This document shows positions 1 to 11,098 of a DNA stretch of 64,000 nucleotides, one piece after another. The position numbers and the translations under genes were made by a program. Under the pieces are notes generated by a model that saw nothing but the letters and a program-made list of their open reading frames with translations, was not told where the DNA came from and made no database searches. Within the stretch, counting starts at the first letter, position 1. Each line of letters starts with the position of its first letter. This stretch comes from Todiramphus chloris collaris (lineage: Eukaryota; Chordata; Aves; Coraciiformes; Alcedinidae), in assembly GCA_025345505.1 (NCBI GenBank), contig JANVCC010000261.1, positions 2,892,222-2,956,221 of the forward strand, given 5' to 3'.

Positions 1-364
1 GGAATATGTTACAATTCTTGTTATGGCTTTGTTTCATTTTCATTTAAAAAATAAGGAAGTGAAACATTGCTTTCTCAAACATCCCATTGCTTTAATATTA
101 GTTACATATAGTGCTCAAGTACAAAAACATTCCAAAAACATTAAGACAAAAATTCCATAATTAGTAGAATCCAATTAAAAAAAATTCATCTGTTTGCAGC
201 CCAAAGTGAATATTGGATTTCCTCCTTAGAAATAATTAAAATTGAATTAGATTCTTGTGACTTCCTTCCACCAAAAATGTTTCTGATACCAATGGAAATA
301 CTTGTACATTGATTTGAAAGGGATGAGCACAAAAAGCAGTCTGCTTAGAACAGTTTTGATCTAA
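1..364. other. AT-rich unique sequence, no gene seen
   Basis: This is AT-rich unique DNA with short A and T runs. I see no open frame with coding character, no splice-site pair and no repeat family before the CR1 element that follows. Confidence 0.5.
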
Positions 365-1021
365 CAAGGTTATGTATGGAGAGAGACCTTGGTGTCTTGG
401 TGGACAGCAAGTTCTCCATGGGACAGCAATGGGCCCTTGTGGCCAGGCAGGCCGGTGGTCTCCTGGGGGGCATAAAGAAGAGTGTGGCCAGCAGGTCCAG
501 GGAGGTTCTGCTCCCCCTCTACTCTGCACTGGTGAGACCACAGCTGGAGTGTTGTGTTCAGTTCTGGGCTCCCCAGTTCAAGAGAGAAAATACCAGAGAG
601 AGTCCAATGGAGGCTATGAAGCTGATGGAGGGACTGGAAGATCTCTGTGATGAGGAAAGGCTGAGAGCCCTGGGGCTGTTCAGCCTGGAGAAGAGAAGCC
701 TGAGAGGGGATCTTAGGAATGGTTACAAATCTCTGCAGGGTGGGGGGCAAGTGGACGGGGCCAGTCTCTTTTCATTGGTGCCCTGGGAGAGGATGAGAGG
801 TAATGGTAGCAAGGGGAAACACAGGAAGTTCCACCTCAACAGGAGGAGAAACTTCTTCCCTGTGAGAGTGCCAGAGCCTGGCCCAGGCTGCCCAGAGAGG
901 CTGTGGAGTCTCCTTCTCTGGAGCCTTTCCAGCCCCCCTGGATCTGTTCCTGTGTGGGCTGCCCTTGGACTTGATGATCTCCAGAGGTCCCTTCCAGCCA
1001 CTACCATTCTATGATTCTATG
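365..1021 (+). mobile_element. CR1 LINE, 5'-truncated, 3' end of ORF2 plus 3' UTR
   Basis: This is the 3' portion of a chicken-repeat-1 non-LTR retrotransposon. One frame (376-1014) stays open for 212 codons. Its first part reads as the C-terminal end of the CR1 reverse transcriptase, with the recognisable blocks GVLVDSKFSM, PLYSALVRPQLE and FSLEKRSLRGDL. The middle, around residues 70-85, looks shortened or rearranged relative to the family. The rest of the frame runs into the usual 3' UTR (a version of the 'TTGATGATCTCCAGAGGTCC' block). The copy ends in two octamer-like units, ATTCTATG at 1006-1021, which is the CR1 3' terminus. The endonuclease and the RT catalytic core are absent, so it cannot move by itself. 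No target-site duplication is expected for CR1. Confidence 0.95.
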
Positions 1022-3320
1022 TACTCCCCTCACTTAAATACTTTGAAGATATTCCATGTGTTATGATGCACAGTCTCCAGCAGTCGTGCATTGCACTAAT
1101 TTCCTAGCCAGGGAATTATGAATTGCCAGTCTGTTGAAGGCCTGCTGGCAGTTCATGGAAATGTTGATGACTGTCCTGTTCTGACAAGGCTGCTTATGTT
1201 TAATGTCTGAGTTTCTCCTTTCTTATTATTAACAATAGTCTTCATATGAAGAATGTGTTCATTGTGCTTTCTGTGGTCCTCGTATTCACTGCAATATTTT
1301 GATTTATTACGGTGAAAGCAGTTAGGTCACAAGCATACAATTATGATTTCCAGAAGGAATAATTGGCCTCCCTAAGAAAATTAAACTCCAACCAACCAAT
1401 GAACAACAAAAAAATCCTTTTCAGTTGGAATGTCTAAAACTTGTTAATTGGAAACACCCAAATGAATTCTATTAGGCTACAGCGGCTAATATTTTGGTAT
1501 ATCTCAAAAAGTCAACTAGACTGCAAAGTGTAACTTGTTTAATTTGGATTTTAAATTCTATGCTGACTGATTTAACTTTTGACCCACAGTTATTTTGCAG
1601 CACGGTCAGTTTATGCATGTGTGCTCTGTTTCCAGGGCTTTGACTGGTGAGTGCTGTGGAAGCACACTGAGGCTTAAAGCAGGAAATCTAGACAGCCAAG
1701 GCACAGTTAACAGGTTGCTTACAAATGATTCAATACTTAGTAGCTTTGAGGGTTTGAGTTCATTACCTTTACTACTTAAAGAGACTGGACCACAAGTCAG
1801 GAGATTAAAAAGTAGTATATTTTGATCTGTCTTTATGTCCCTTGCTTGCTGTAAATAAATGCACGTGTGTGATTGGAAGAGCTTCCCACATCTGCAGATC
1901 TCTCTGAACTGAGATTTTCTCTTACTGTGGCATGCTCTCCTTAGAAAACCCATCTGTACAAAGCCATAAGGAGAGAATACCTAACTTGAAAGGCACACAG
2001 AATTGACACACATGGTGACAAATCTGTGGCTGATGGAAGTGAGAGGGACAGTAATTTTACAAAAGGACCAGCATACAGCCACAAAATGGGATGCTTGGAA
2101 GAGATTTTATCATCAGCTGAAACACTATAAGGCTTTTATAGTCTCAGGTTATTCATCCTTCTTCCTCCCATGTGTGCTGACATGACAGATTGAGATATTT
2201 ATTAAATCAAAGTGAAAATGTAGGGAACTCCCCTGTTTGGCTTGAAATTAAGAGAGAATCTGTATATTTTTATGATCTTCTTACAGGGACAATGCAAGCT
2301 AAGGCTGTATATAGAGCAAAAAGGCAATAGCTGGATAAAACCAGATCTCCATATAGTTTTAAATATCTTTCTACTTCATGGCCTCTCCAGGGCATGGAGA
2401 GAGGCATTTTTATACCCCTCTTTGGCTGCAGAACTGAGATTATAACCTCTCTATTTTAAGCTAGAGATGGAACCACTGGCCTTTAAGGAGGGAGAGCAGA
2501 GGTCATGTTTGAGAAGATTAATGAAAAGTGCATACTTAGAAAAGAAGCTGGTGTAGATACTTCTCCCATCTATATGTTTAAGTCTGGCAACAGAGCAAGT
2601 CTGCTGCATTTCTGTTGCCAGAAATGTAAGCAAAAGGATGACTCCCTCTGTCCTCCTCGTGAAGCGTGAAGAATTAGAGTGTGAAGAGAATTAGTGAAGA
2701 GGGTTGTGTGTTAATTTTGGGCGCAAGAAATAGAATATTTTATCTCCTCTAGTAAATTTTATTTTTCATTTAATATTTTTAATGGACTAAATGGAAATTT
2801 TAATGTCTAATTAATGTGTCTAATTAGTATCTTGGCGGACTAGGTAAATGAAATTGAATATTCAGAAAATCTTGTCATTTATTTGACCTTTCGATTAATC
2901 CATTTATGGAAGATTGCCAGTGCCCAAAAGAAAGGAAATAACGTGCCAGTAAGAAAGGGCCAAACTTTTATACAGTTACTATCAGGATATTCTGTAGTGC
3001 TACAGTTAGAAAATATAATAATGTATATTTGATCCCAGCTATGATCCTGGTTGTGTTATTCTGGGCTGCTATTTTGAGGTCTGTGAAGATAAGTCCAGGA
3101 CTCTGCATCCAAGTCCATTAAATCATCAGCAGTTCTATTTTCTGAGGTCTGTGGGGTAATTTCCCCTCATCAAGAAAAGGGATTTATAACAATGTATTCC
3201 TGCTAGTTTTTTCTCTCTTCAGGGTAACAGCTTCTCAGCTCCTGGTTCTGATCTCTGACACCTTGATTCCTGGGCAAAACCTGAAAGACTTTTTGTAACT
3301 CTTCTATGTCAGTTTGTATT
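1022..3320. other. Unique AT-rich intergenic or intronic DNA
   Basis: About 2.3 kb separates two CR1 copies. Open frames here are at most 115 codons, lie on both strands and show no recognisable domain. A TTTAATTT/TAATTAATG-rich stretch at 2745-2830 is low in complexity. No RNA gene or repeat family is recognised. Confidence 0.5.
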
Positions 3321-3687
3321 ATTGGAAGAGGAGGCTGAGGGGAGACCTCATCACTCTCTACAACTACCCTAAAGGACATTGTAGAGAGGTTGGTGCTGGT
3401 CTCTTCTCACGGGTAATTAGCTATAGAACAAGAGGGAATGGATTCAAGTTGCAACAGCATAGGTTTAGACTGGACATTAGGGAAAAAAAAGTTCCACAGA
3501 AAGAGGAGTCAGAGACTGGAACGGGCTGCCCAGGGAGGGGGTTGAGTCCCCATCCCTGGAGGTGTTTAAGGGTCGTTTAGATGTGGTGTTGGGGGACACG
3601 GTTTAGGGATGAGCTTTGTAGAGCAGGGTTAATGGTTGGACTTGATGATCCCAAGGGTTTTTTCCAACCTGAATGATTCTATGATTT
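3321..3687 (+). mobile_element. CR1 LINE 3' fragment
   Basis: This is a 5'-truncated CR1 copy. It starts near the block 'GAGGAGGCTGAGGGGAGACC', which corresponds to the RRLRGDL part of ORF2. It continues through the 'GGGCTGCCCAGGGAGG' and 'TTGGACTTGATGATCCCAAG' blocks of the 3' UTR and ends with GATTCTATGATT at about 3675-3687. The peptide in frame from 3314 contains [10 protein letters not shown] and a diverged form of the '[12 protein letters not shown]' segment before a stop. Compared with the copy at 365-1021 it has a different 3' UTR (an extra 'GTGTTGGGGGACACGG' block), so it belongs to another CR1 subfamily. Confidence 0.93.
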
Positions 3688-4642
3688 GTGTAAGCAGAGT
3701 GCTTAAGATACACAAAGTGCTGAAACTTGCTCTTGTGCACTTTCAACACAGGAGTGAAGTTTTCTGAAAAGTGAAACTCTTCGTGTGGAGCCTATTCCAT
3801 CATTGTCAATGGAGAAATTCCTACTTAGGTCGATTATATATCAAACAAATAGGTAAGTCACTTCTAATTCGTACTGAGCATTTGTAGATATTCTAGAAAA
3901 TTTTTTTTTGAACAAAACTGTTAAATGTGGTGCTGTGTTAGATGATGACTTGTATGAGCCATGGCTTCATTAGAAAATCTGATGGACCCAATTTGAGTTA
4001 GTGACACATGAAAAATATATATTTCCCCCCATTGTTATGCTACTGTATACTCATACAATGTGCTATGCTGATGTTTAAATTCTAGTGTAGACTAGTTTGA
4101 ATGTAAGAAGAGTTTCCCCAAAACAGCACACATCATTGCAGTGTAATTGTGAGACAGGAATTTCATGATAATTGCTATAAACAGACGTGAACACTGAAAC
4201 CAGCCAGGTGAAATCAGACCATAGTCCTATAACGTAAAAAAAAAAAAAAAATACACTCAACATATGCATAATAGTATTTGGAATTCACAGATCATTAACC
4301 TTTTGCAACCCCGTATTTTCTGAAGAGCATAAAATAATTAAGATGGGCTTGACAAGAAAAAGATCGTGGGAGGAAGTTCTGAAGAACATAAAATTGAGAG
4401 TATTTCTGAGGGAAGATTTATCTCTTGCATAAACCAGCTATGAAATCAAGTATTAACTGAACTATTAAAATTATAATTTCTAAAACATAATCAATATTGA
4501 GTTAAAGATAATATCAAGGAGACATTTACATTTGACTTTCAGATTTCAAAGTCCACTTTTAAGGCAGTTTACAAGGATATCATCCCCAAAAGATGTTACA
4601 GATTTTATCTTCTATTTTGCTTGGAATATTTTAATAAAATTA
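3688..4642. other. Unique AT-rich DNA with a poly-A run
   Basis: AT-rich sequence containing an A run at about 4236-4251 and a T run at about 3900-3908. No gene or family repeat is visible. The A run is not preceded by a recognisable transcript-like sequence, so I do not call a retrocopy. Confidence 0.5.
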
Positions 4643-4704
4643 TGGAATTATAGAATCATAGACTCATTTAGGCTGGAAGAGTCCTTTAAGATCATTGAGT
4701 CCAG
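4643..4704 (-). mobile_element. Short CR1 3' terminal fragment, reverse orientation
   Basis: The plus strand reads GGAATTATAGAATCATAGAC and then a diverged form of 'GGCTGGAAGAGTCCTTTAAG' and 'ATCATTGAGTCCA'. This is the reverse complement of the CR1 terminus (octamer repeats followed by the TTGGACTNGATGATC block). Only about 60 bp of the 3' end is kept, so the insertion was severely 5'-truncated. Confidence 0.85.
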
Positions 4705-5008
4705 TGGAAAATCAATTTTTAAGTTAGTAATAAAAGTGTAGTGGTGTTGCTTCTACTTTCCTAGGATGTAATCCCCAAAAGGCTGCAGCTATTTGGGAGA
4801 AAACTTTTAGGTAGGTAATAGACTGTGTTAAATACTTGTCATTTAGCTTAAATAAGGAGGTTTTAAATAGAAGTAATTGCTCAGAGTTGATCACTTAGCA
4901 TTAGGATGCAGGGTTACAGCAGAATGCTGTGCCATTTGGCATACTGTTTCTTTAGCATTACTTACTTAGCCTGAGCAGCTAGATTTGCTTAAGTCTTCGG
5001 CCACAAGC
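4705..5008. other. Unique sequence, nothing recognised
   Basis: About 300 bp between the minus-strand CR1 tail and a possible LTR. No gene, repeat or convincing regulatory motif is seen. Confidence 0.5.
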
Positions 5009-5560
5009 TGTGACTTTTCCCCTAGATATGCTGAACTTTTACTTAATTAAGCAAAAAAAGCTACTCTGGAGCCAGTGCAAACCAGAAGATAAGGAGGCTA
5101 CAACCATCAGCAGAAGCTGCAACTGGGCAAAGTAAGAACAGTTAATGGCCTGCCTGGAGACAGAGAAGGAATCCAGTAAAGCGTTAGAAGATCCCAAACC
5201 AGAAATCACCATTGGAGCATGAGGTGCATGGAAGGCATGAGGTGCAGATGTGTAGCTTATAAGGGTGTAATTGCCCAGGGATTTCTTCATTTGAGGTCCC
5301 TCTCTGAAGGCACCCAGCATGAGCTGTTGTTTTCTGCTGTACCATCTGAATAAATTCTTTTTATAAGATTCGATACCTGAGACTCTGCTAAGGGAAGCCT
5401 AGGGCCAAACCTGAGGAAGAGAGAAGCACTGGGGAGTGAGAATGTGTGTGTGAAAGGAGTCTAAGGAGGCACCCATCAGCTTGCTGGGGTCACCCACTGC
5501 AAAGAGACTCTGGTCCTGCCAGGAGAGTCTTGGGTGGGGTGTGTGCATCTCTTAGAATGG
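5009..5560 (+). mobile_element. Possible ERV LTR with adjacent leader sequence
   Basis: This stretch has the layout of a retroviral LTR on the plus strand. A TATA-like element (TTATAAGG, 5257-5264) is followed about 90 bp later by a polyadenylation signal (AATAAA, 5349-5354). Next comes the segment GATACCTGAGACTCTG (5371-5386), which resembles U5 sequences I associate with avian endogenous retroviruses. Upstream sequence starting TTAATTAAGCAAAAAAAGC (about 5043) would be U3. Downstream G-rich sequence to about 5560, with repeated GTGTG and GAGACTCT words, would be leader. I could not define both TG...CA termini or a target-site duplication, and no gag-like frame follows. It could instead be a cellular promoter/terminator coincidence. 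Confidence 0.38.
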
Positions 5561-8500
5561 GGACTCTGCTTGAGTGGCTACTCCCTTAACAACAGCATTG
5601 ACCTATAGAAGTATTTGTAGGTCTGGAGGACTAGGAGTAAACAATAAAGATGATGATGAGGAAGTAAATGCAAACTAACCTGTATGCAGTAAGTAAAGCT
5701 GTGTACATTGCAGTGGAAGTTTTGAATATGAGCACATGAGAAAAGGAGAAGCTGCTGCTGAGGATAAAGTTGATCACATGAGTTCAAAGTTTGTGGAAAC
5801 TTTTGTGTGCGTGTGTGTGTGTAAGGGTCAGGTTTTAAGAGCAGAGTTCTTCAAAAGTTTGTCATTATAAACTTCCCTTCTGCAAAATATCACCGTGCCC
5901 TTGGAGAAGTTTTTCTAGCTTCTAACAAGTAAGACTTCTTTTTTCTTCTTAAAGGAAAAAAAATTAGTGTGAAATGTTGTTATTGTGGGTGTTTAAAAAA
6001 AGAAGGTGGCAGCCAGGAGAAAATGCTAAAGAAAGATGGGGAAGAGTTAATGTGAAACATAGCAACGTGACAGAAACTACAACATAGCCTTTGGGTTTTG
6101 TAGGCAATTGTAACTAAAAATGTTGTATGTAAATCCAGACAAGAAATCTCATGTTTTCAGAATGAATGAGATCTGAACCACATGACCATTGGTGCTGGAG
6201 TGGCAGCTTCCCCTTGGACATCAGTAAGGAAAGCTGCACTTGTTTGAATTGTTAAGTTTGATAGGTAACAGCAGAAATGTTTCTCTTGGAATTGAGGTAG
6301 TGGTTCAGACAATGTGAGCTGAGATGTAGAAGAACAATTTCTCAGAAAGTGACAGGAATGGCTCTTTTGTGAAGTTGCTATTGTCACTGTGCTGCAGTCC
6401 CACATGAGAATTTGCAGATACCTGAGGAGAGCAAGTTGCCTCCAGTCTCCATGTCTTTCAAATAGCTTGAGAAATTTAAAAGATGTTTCTCTTTCAGCTT
6501 TCAGTGAAATTATCATTATTATTGTTTTTGGTTTTTTTTTTTTTCCTTAATATATGGTAACACGTGAACAATTTGAGCTCTTGAGGAGGTATTATCACCT
6601 GTACAAAGCACAAAGATGGTGTATTTAAATGTTTGCCTTAATAATGTTGTTTGTTTTTCTACAAGAATGTGTCCAAAACATTTGTAATTTCATGACTGGT
6701 TGGAGCTGCCACACCTGGCAATTCTTGGACCAAGCAACTACAGAGGATCATAAAGAGGCAGGCCTGCTCTATAGTCAGTTTTCTCCCAATTTTATGCAAA
6801 GGACAATTTAATTGCACAGGAGAGCCCAAAACCTCAAGCCCAAAATAAAATGAGATCAGAGATACCTGGTCTGGGTTTTGCATGGCAGCAGGCTTTTGCA
6901 AAACAAACGAGACGTCCTATTTTATTTTTTGTTAAATCAATTCTGAGTTATTGACTCTCCTTTTTGCACTATAACCAGAGACGAAGCTGTGTTCACTACT
7001 TCAGCAAAGGCAGCTTTACAGATTTTTACACTATAAAAAATCCCAGCTGCAGCACCACTAAATGTGTGTTCAGCATGTTTCCTTCTCTACTGTTTGAGCT
7101 GCTTTTACAGAAATAGGTTAAGTGTTAATCTGTGTTATTAGGGCCCAGGAAAGTAGTGTTAGGATTGAATAAAGGGGCTAAGGAGAAACCACACATCCTA
7201 TGAAGATGGAAGCTTTACCATGTTCTGCCACCTGCACCTATTAACTTTCTGCCTGGTGGAGGAAAAAAAAAATCATCTTCCTCATCATATGGCATAGAAT
7301 CTCAAAAATTATAATTTTACTTGCAGATTAATTATTCTCCACCCTTGAGTTGGAACAGTGGGTACTGCTTTATGATTTTTAATACTAATGAGTCTAAAGA
7401 GAAGCACACCTTTGTCCCCTCTCCAGACAGATCCACGAGATACTCTTTTTATCCCTTTACTGTCCGTAGAGAATAAAATGGGAAAGTGGCTAAAATAGAA
7501 ACACCTTCCATACCCGTTCTGATTGTGTTTGAGAAGTGGTGAAATTACTGTCTTTGTGATTATACCTTTAGGCAAAATTTTCAACTCCGCTGTGCTCTCT
7601 CACATGACATGACCCCACTTACACACCAGTCATTTACATACAGACTTCTCTGTGCTTCCCATTGTTACTGCATGTGCCCTCCTCATGACCATGCCAACAA
7701 AATGTTAATGGGAAAGATTTATGCTAAGTACTAGTAGACTTCCCAATATCAGAGCTCAAAGTCAACAACCCTACAAAGTTTAGGTTTTTTAAATAATGCC
7801 ATAAAACATGAAAAATAGCGCGTGTACAATTTCGTCCTGTTTTCAGGGCTATTAAGGGCTTTCTTGTAGGTGTTCTCTTTCTGAGCACCCAGTCTGCTGA
7901 GAGCACTATCTGTTGAGGTGGAGCTGAGTCAGCTGGAATCAGTGACATCCTATAAGATTTCAGGGATATAGGGTTTTAAGGCAGCAGCCTGTTGCATCGT
8001 GGGTCCTGTCTGAGGCTGATTCTCAAAAAAGCTTCATTAAACTCAGTCATTTTTTATTCAGGGAGTGATCAGTACCTGCTCTGCCTCTATCTGAAGGCGG
8101 AGGCTTCAACAACTTCCATCTATTGGTGTGGGCAGCTAAGTGGTGATCTTAAGTGCCATTTTCTTAGTGGATATTTGAAGGGAGCAGTCAGGAAATTCAT
8201 TTTCCCCTAAACAGCAAGATGGGGTATTACAGTTTGCCTGCCCGGTCAGAAGTGTATGCAAATGATTCAAATTTGTATTCTGGGAAAGGAGCAGCTGCCT
8301 CAAGTCAAGGTCACCACAATGAATAATACCTCAGCACCACCTGCCTTCTGTGACTGAGCTTTGCTTTTCTACTCACACATGTATTTGTATCCATAATGTC
8401 CCTTGCCACGGTATTTAATTGCTGAGACTGTCTCTTTCCTTTCTGTTTTGCCACCTGTTTCCACTGTAAGAATAAACATTTCAAACATCTCCCAGTCCTA

Positions 8501-8702
8501 CCACCAGCTTTTCTTAACTAAATTCTCCCTACAGAGTTTAGTTCTTCTATTTTTATTTTCTTTTTTAGTATGGCTGTTGAAAGTCTTTTGGGTTCTGCAT
8601 ATATTTTTTTTTTGTAATTGAGTGACTTTCTGTTACTGTTAGGCCTGGATGCTCAGTGCTCAAAAGGAAACACAACTGCTTTTTAACCTTGGTTCACAGG
8701 TT
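5561..8702. other. Unique AT-rich DNA
   Basis: About 3.1 kb of unique sequence. A short GT-alternating run sits at 5804-5821 and a T run at about 6532-6544. The longest frame is 119 codons on the minus strand (6157-6516), without a recognisable domain or codon signature. No repeat family is recognised. Confidence 0.5.
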
Positions 8703-8980
8703 TTGGTAGTGATAGGACTGGAGGGAATGGATTAAAACTAGAGATAGGTGGATTCAGGTTAGACATTAGGAAGAATTTCTTCCCCAGGAGGGTGGTGAGA
8801 CACTGGCACAGGTTGCCCAGAGAGGTGGTGGAAGCCCCATCCTTGGAAGTGTTTAAGCTCAGGCTGGATGGAGCTGTGAGCAACCTGCTCTAGTGGGAGA
8901 TGTCCCTGCCCATGGCAGGGGGGTTGGAACTGAGTGAGCTTTAAGGTCCCTTCCAACCCTGCCAATTCTATGATTCTATG
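8703..8980 (+). mobile_element. CR1 LINE 3' fragment
   Basis: This is a 5'-truncated CR1. It shows a version of the 'TTCAGGTTAGACATTAGGAA' segment, a 'GGTTGCCCAGAGAGGTGGTG' block and the 'AAGTGTTTAAGCTCAGGCTG' block. It ends with ATTCTATGATTCTATG (8965-8980). It is well preserved at its 3' end, but only about 280 bp survives. No frame gives more than a fragment of RT C-terminus. Confidence 0.95.
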
Positions 8981-11058
8981 ACTATCCCTTTGGTTGATTG
9001 GGTTGTTTATCCCAGTGTGGCCCCTCCCAGCTGCCGCCCCTCCCAACTGCTTGGGCCAGAGGCTGATGGTGATAATTAATCCAAACCCAACCCAGGATGG
9101 GCCAGTAAATCCTGATACAGCAAAGAATCCCTGCTTTGTGTATTTGTGTAGTAAATGTCCCTCTGCACCTTTGCCAGGTCCTAACTATTGGCATCCCTTG
9201 TACAATGCCTATGCATATGCATGGCTTTGGTGGTATGAGCTGCACCACTATGTGTGTTTCCAGTCTTACCTCCCAGGTGTTATGTAGGAGCAAAGGCAAT
9301 GGACTTGAAGGATACAAACTTCTGCAGAGGTCAGAGGGCATAAAAGTTGAGTCCTTCCTTAATAAAACGTAGAAGGAATTCCCATATGTTTAGTGCTCCA
9401 TAAATCTTCAGTGCTACAAAATTAATACCATTGAAGTGGTAGCGTAGCAAGGTACAAATCTGACACATGCTAAGTTTTCAACAACAGAAGTGTCATAAAC
9501 CAGAGATATTCTTGCCCCCTTCTATTTTGAGTTGGATTTCATTTCTTGAAATGTACTTCATACAGTGTGGGGGAAAAAAACCCCATTCACCAGCGTACAT
9601 ATGTCAGTAGGAATTACTCCGTGCAAACTTATATTGTCACAGTACATCTGGAGCCATTAGATTGCCTACACATCATTTAGGTAAATGCTCTATGATACTT
9701 GTTAAAGCACTACTTGATCTTGTACAGAAAGAACACATTTTTTTCTAATGATTTTCTAAGATTTTTACTCTTCGGGGTTATCTTTTTTAATTGTTGGGTA
9801 TCTGTATTTTTTTAATGGTGGAAAATAGATGAAAGCCACAAAACTTTAAAAAAAAAACAACCCAAAGCCAAAATAAAGTTGTGGATTTTTGAAGTTAACG
9901 GTGATCTATTTGCATTTTGTAGCATGGTGATACTTCTGGTCTTCTGAGGACTGGACCTTACAGCATCACAATGACAACAGCCAAGGAAGACAAATGAATT
10001 TTATGTAACATCAGCAATGAAATGAAAACACTTTTCAAATTATAGTGCATTCCAAAGTGCCAGATGTGACATTCCCAGGGGAATGCGATACTGGTAGGTG
10101 GTGGAAGGCAAATGTAGTGAGATATTTATAACCTTATGGCTGTTAAGATAGAATCCCAAATAAATGTCCATGCAAAACTCAGGAATGTCTAAAAAGTGAC
10201 CATGTAAACTAGGGTGTCTGTGTTAAAAGGGTTGTTCAGCTCTCTGCAGCTTCTGGAAGGGAGCATTCAACTGTGCCTTTAAAAGAGAATACTTTCCCAC
10301 TTTTCTTGCTGTTCTCTTTCTGAACATTCCAAGAGCTTCATTTTCCTCTGTCAGTACTCCGAGTAGGCTTAGTAGAGTCAGGGAAGCAGTAAAGAACTTT
10401 ATAAAACGAAATAAAATATAGTAAAATAAAATATAGTAAAATAAAATAAAGCAAATAAACACTTTTGTATTTCCATTCCCAGACCTCTGTGCTTGCTTTT
10501 CTTCCTTCATGACAAGTAAGAGAGATGGTCAGAAGGACAGGAAAAAGTAAAATAGAATCGCATGAGATGTAAATCTCTTCTCTTGGCAGAGCATAAATAT
10601 ACAGTTCTCTGAATATAACCAAGTTTACTGCATGCTATCAACTGAAACTTGGCAACTCTCTTGTTTTCTATGCCCTTTCAGGATCTGCATCTTGTTCTCT
10701 AGAGATGTTTCTTACTCAGTTGTAAATTCTGTCAGAGAGCATACAAGACATTGGTTGCTTTTGAGTGTTTCCCTGTGAGCAGCTGTAATTACAGTCTTAA
10801 TGCATTTACCAGACAATATCTAGTACCACTACTCTTAGGCATGCAATTAGTCCTCCCATTAGCCTTATCTCTTCGTGAGATTTGCACAAGATTTTACTAT
10901 TATTATTATTTTTAATGTTTCTTTAATACTTGCTTTTAATCTACACCATATATGTTTAGAGATAATACAACCTAACATGAACCAGCTATAACAATAACCT
11001 TGAGATAGGTAGCTAAAGAACAGTAAACGTCTAAAAGCTTGTCCTGGGTGAAAGGAGA
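8981..11058. other. Unique AT-rich DNA with an AAAAT-type repeat
   Basis: Two kilobases of unique sequence between a CR1 and a TA/TG microsatellite. It includes the AAAAT-rich repeat annotated separately at 10406-10452. Overlapping frames on both strands at 8982-9372 are the longest here, and none has a recognisable domain. Confidence 0.5.
10406..10452. repeat. AAAAT-rich imperfect tandem repeat
   Basis: Two near-identical 15-bp units of the form AAAATATAGTAAAAT are followed by AAAATAAAG. It is a short A-rich simple repeat. It creates an artefactual ILFYYILFYYI-type peptide in minus-strand frames. Confidence 0.85.
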
Positions 11059-11098
11059 TACATGTATATATACACATATATATATATGTGTGTGTGTT
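11059..11098. repeat. TA/TG dinucleotide microsatellite
   Basis: An ATGTATATATACACATATATATATATGTGTGTGTG-like run alternates TA and TG/CA. It is self-complementary enough to fold back. Likely length-polymorphic. Confidence 0.9.
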
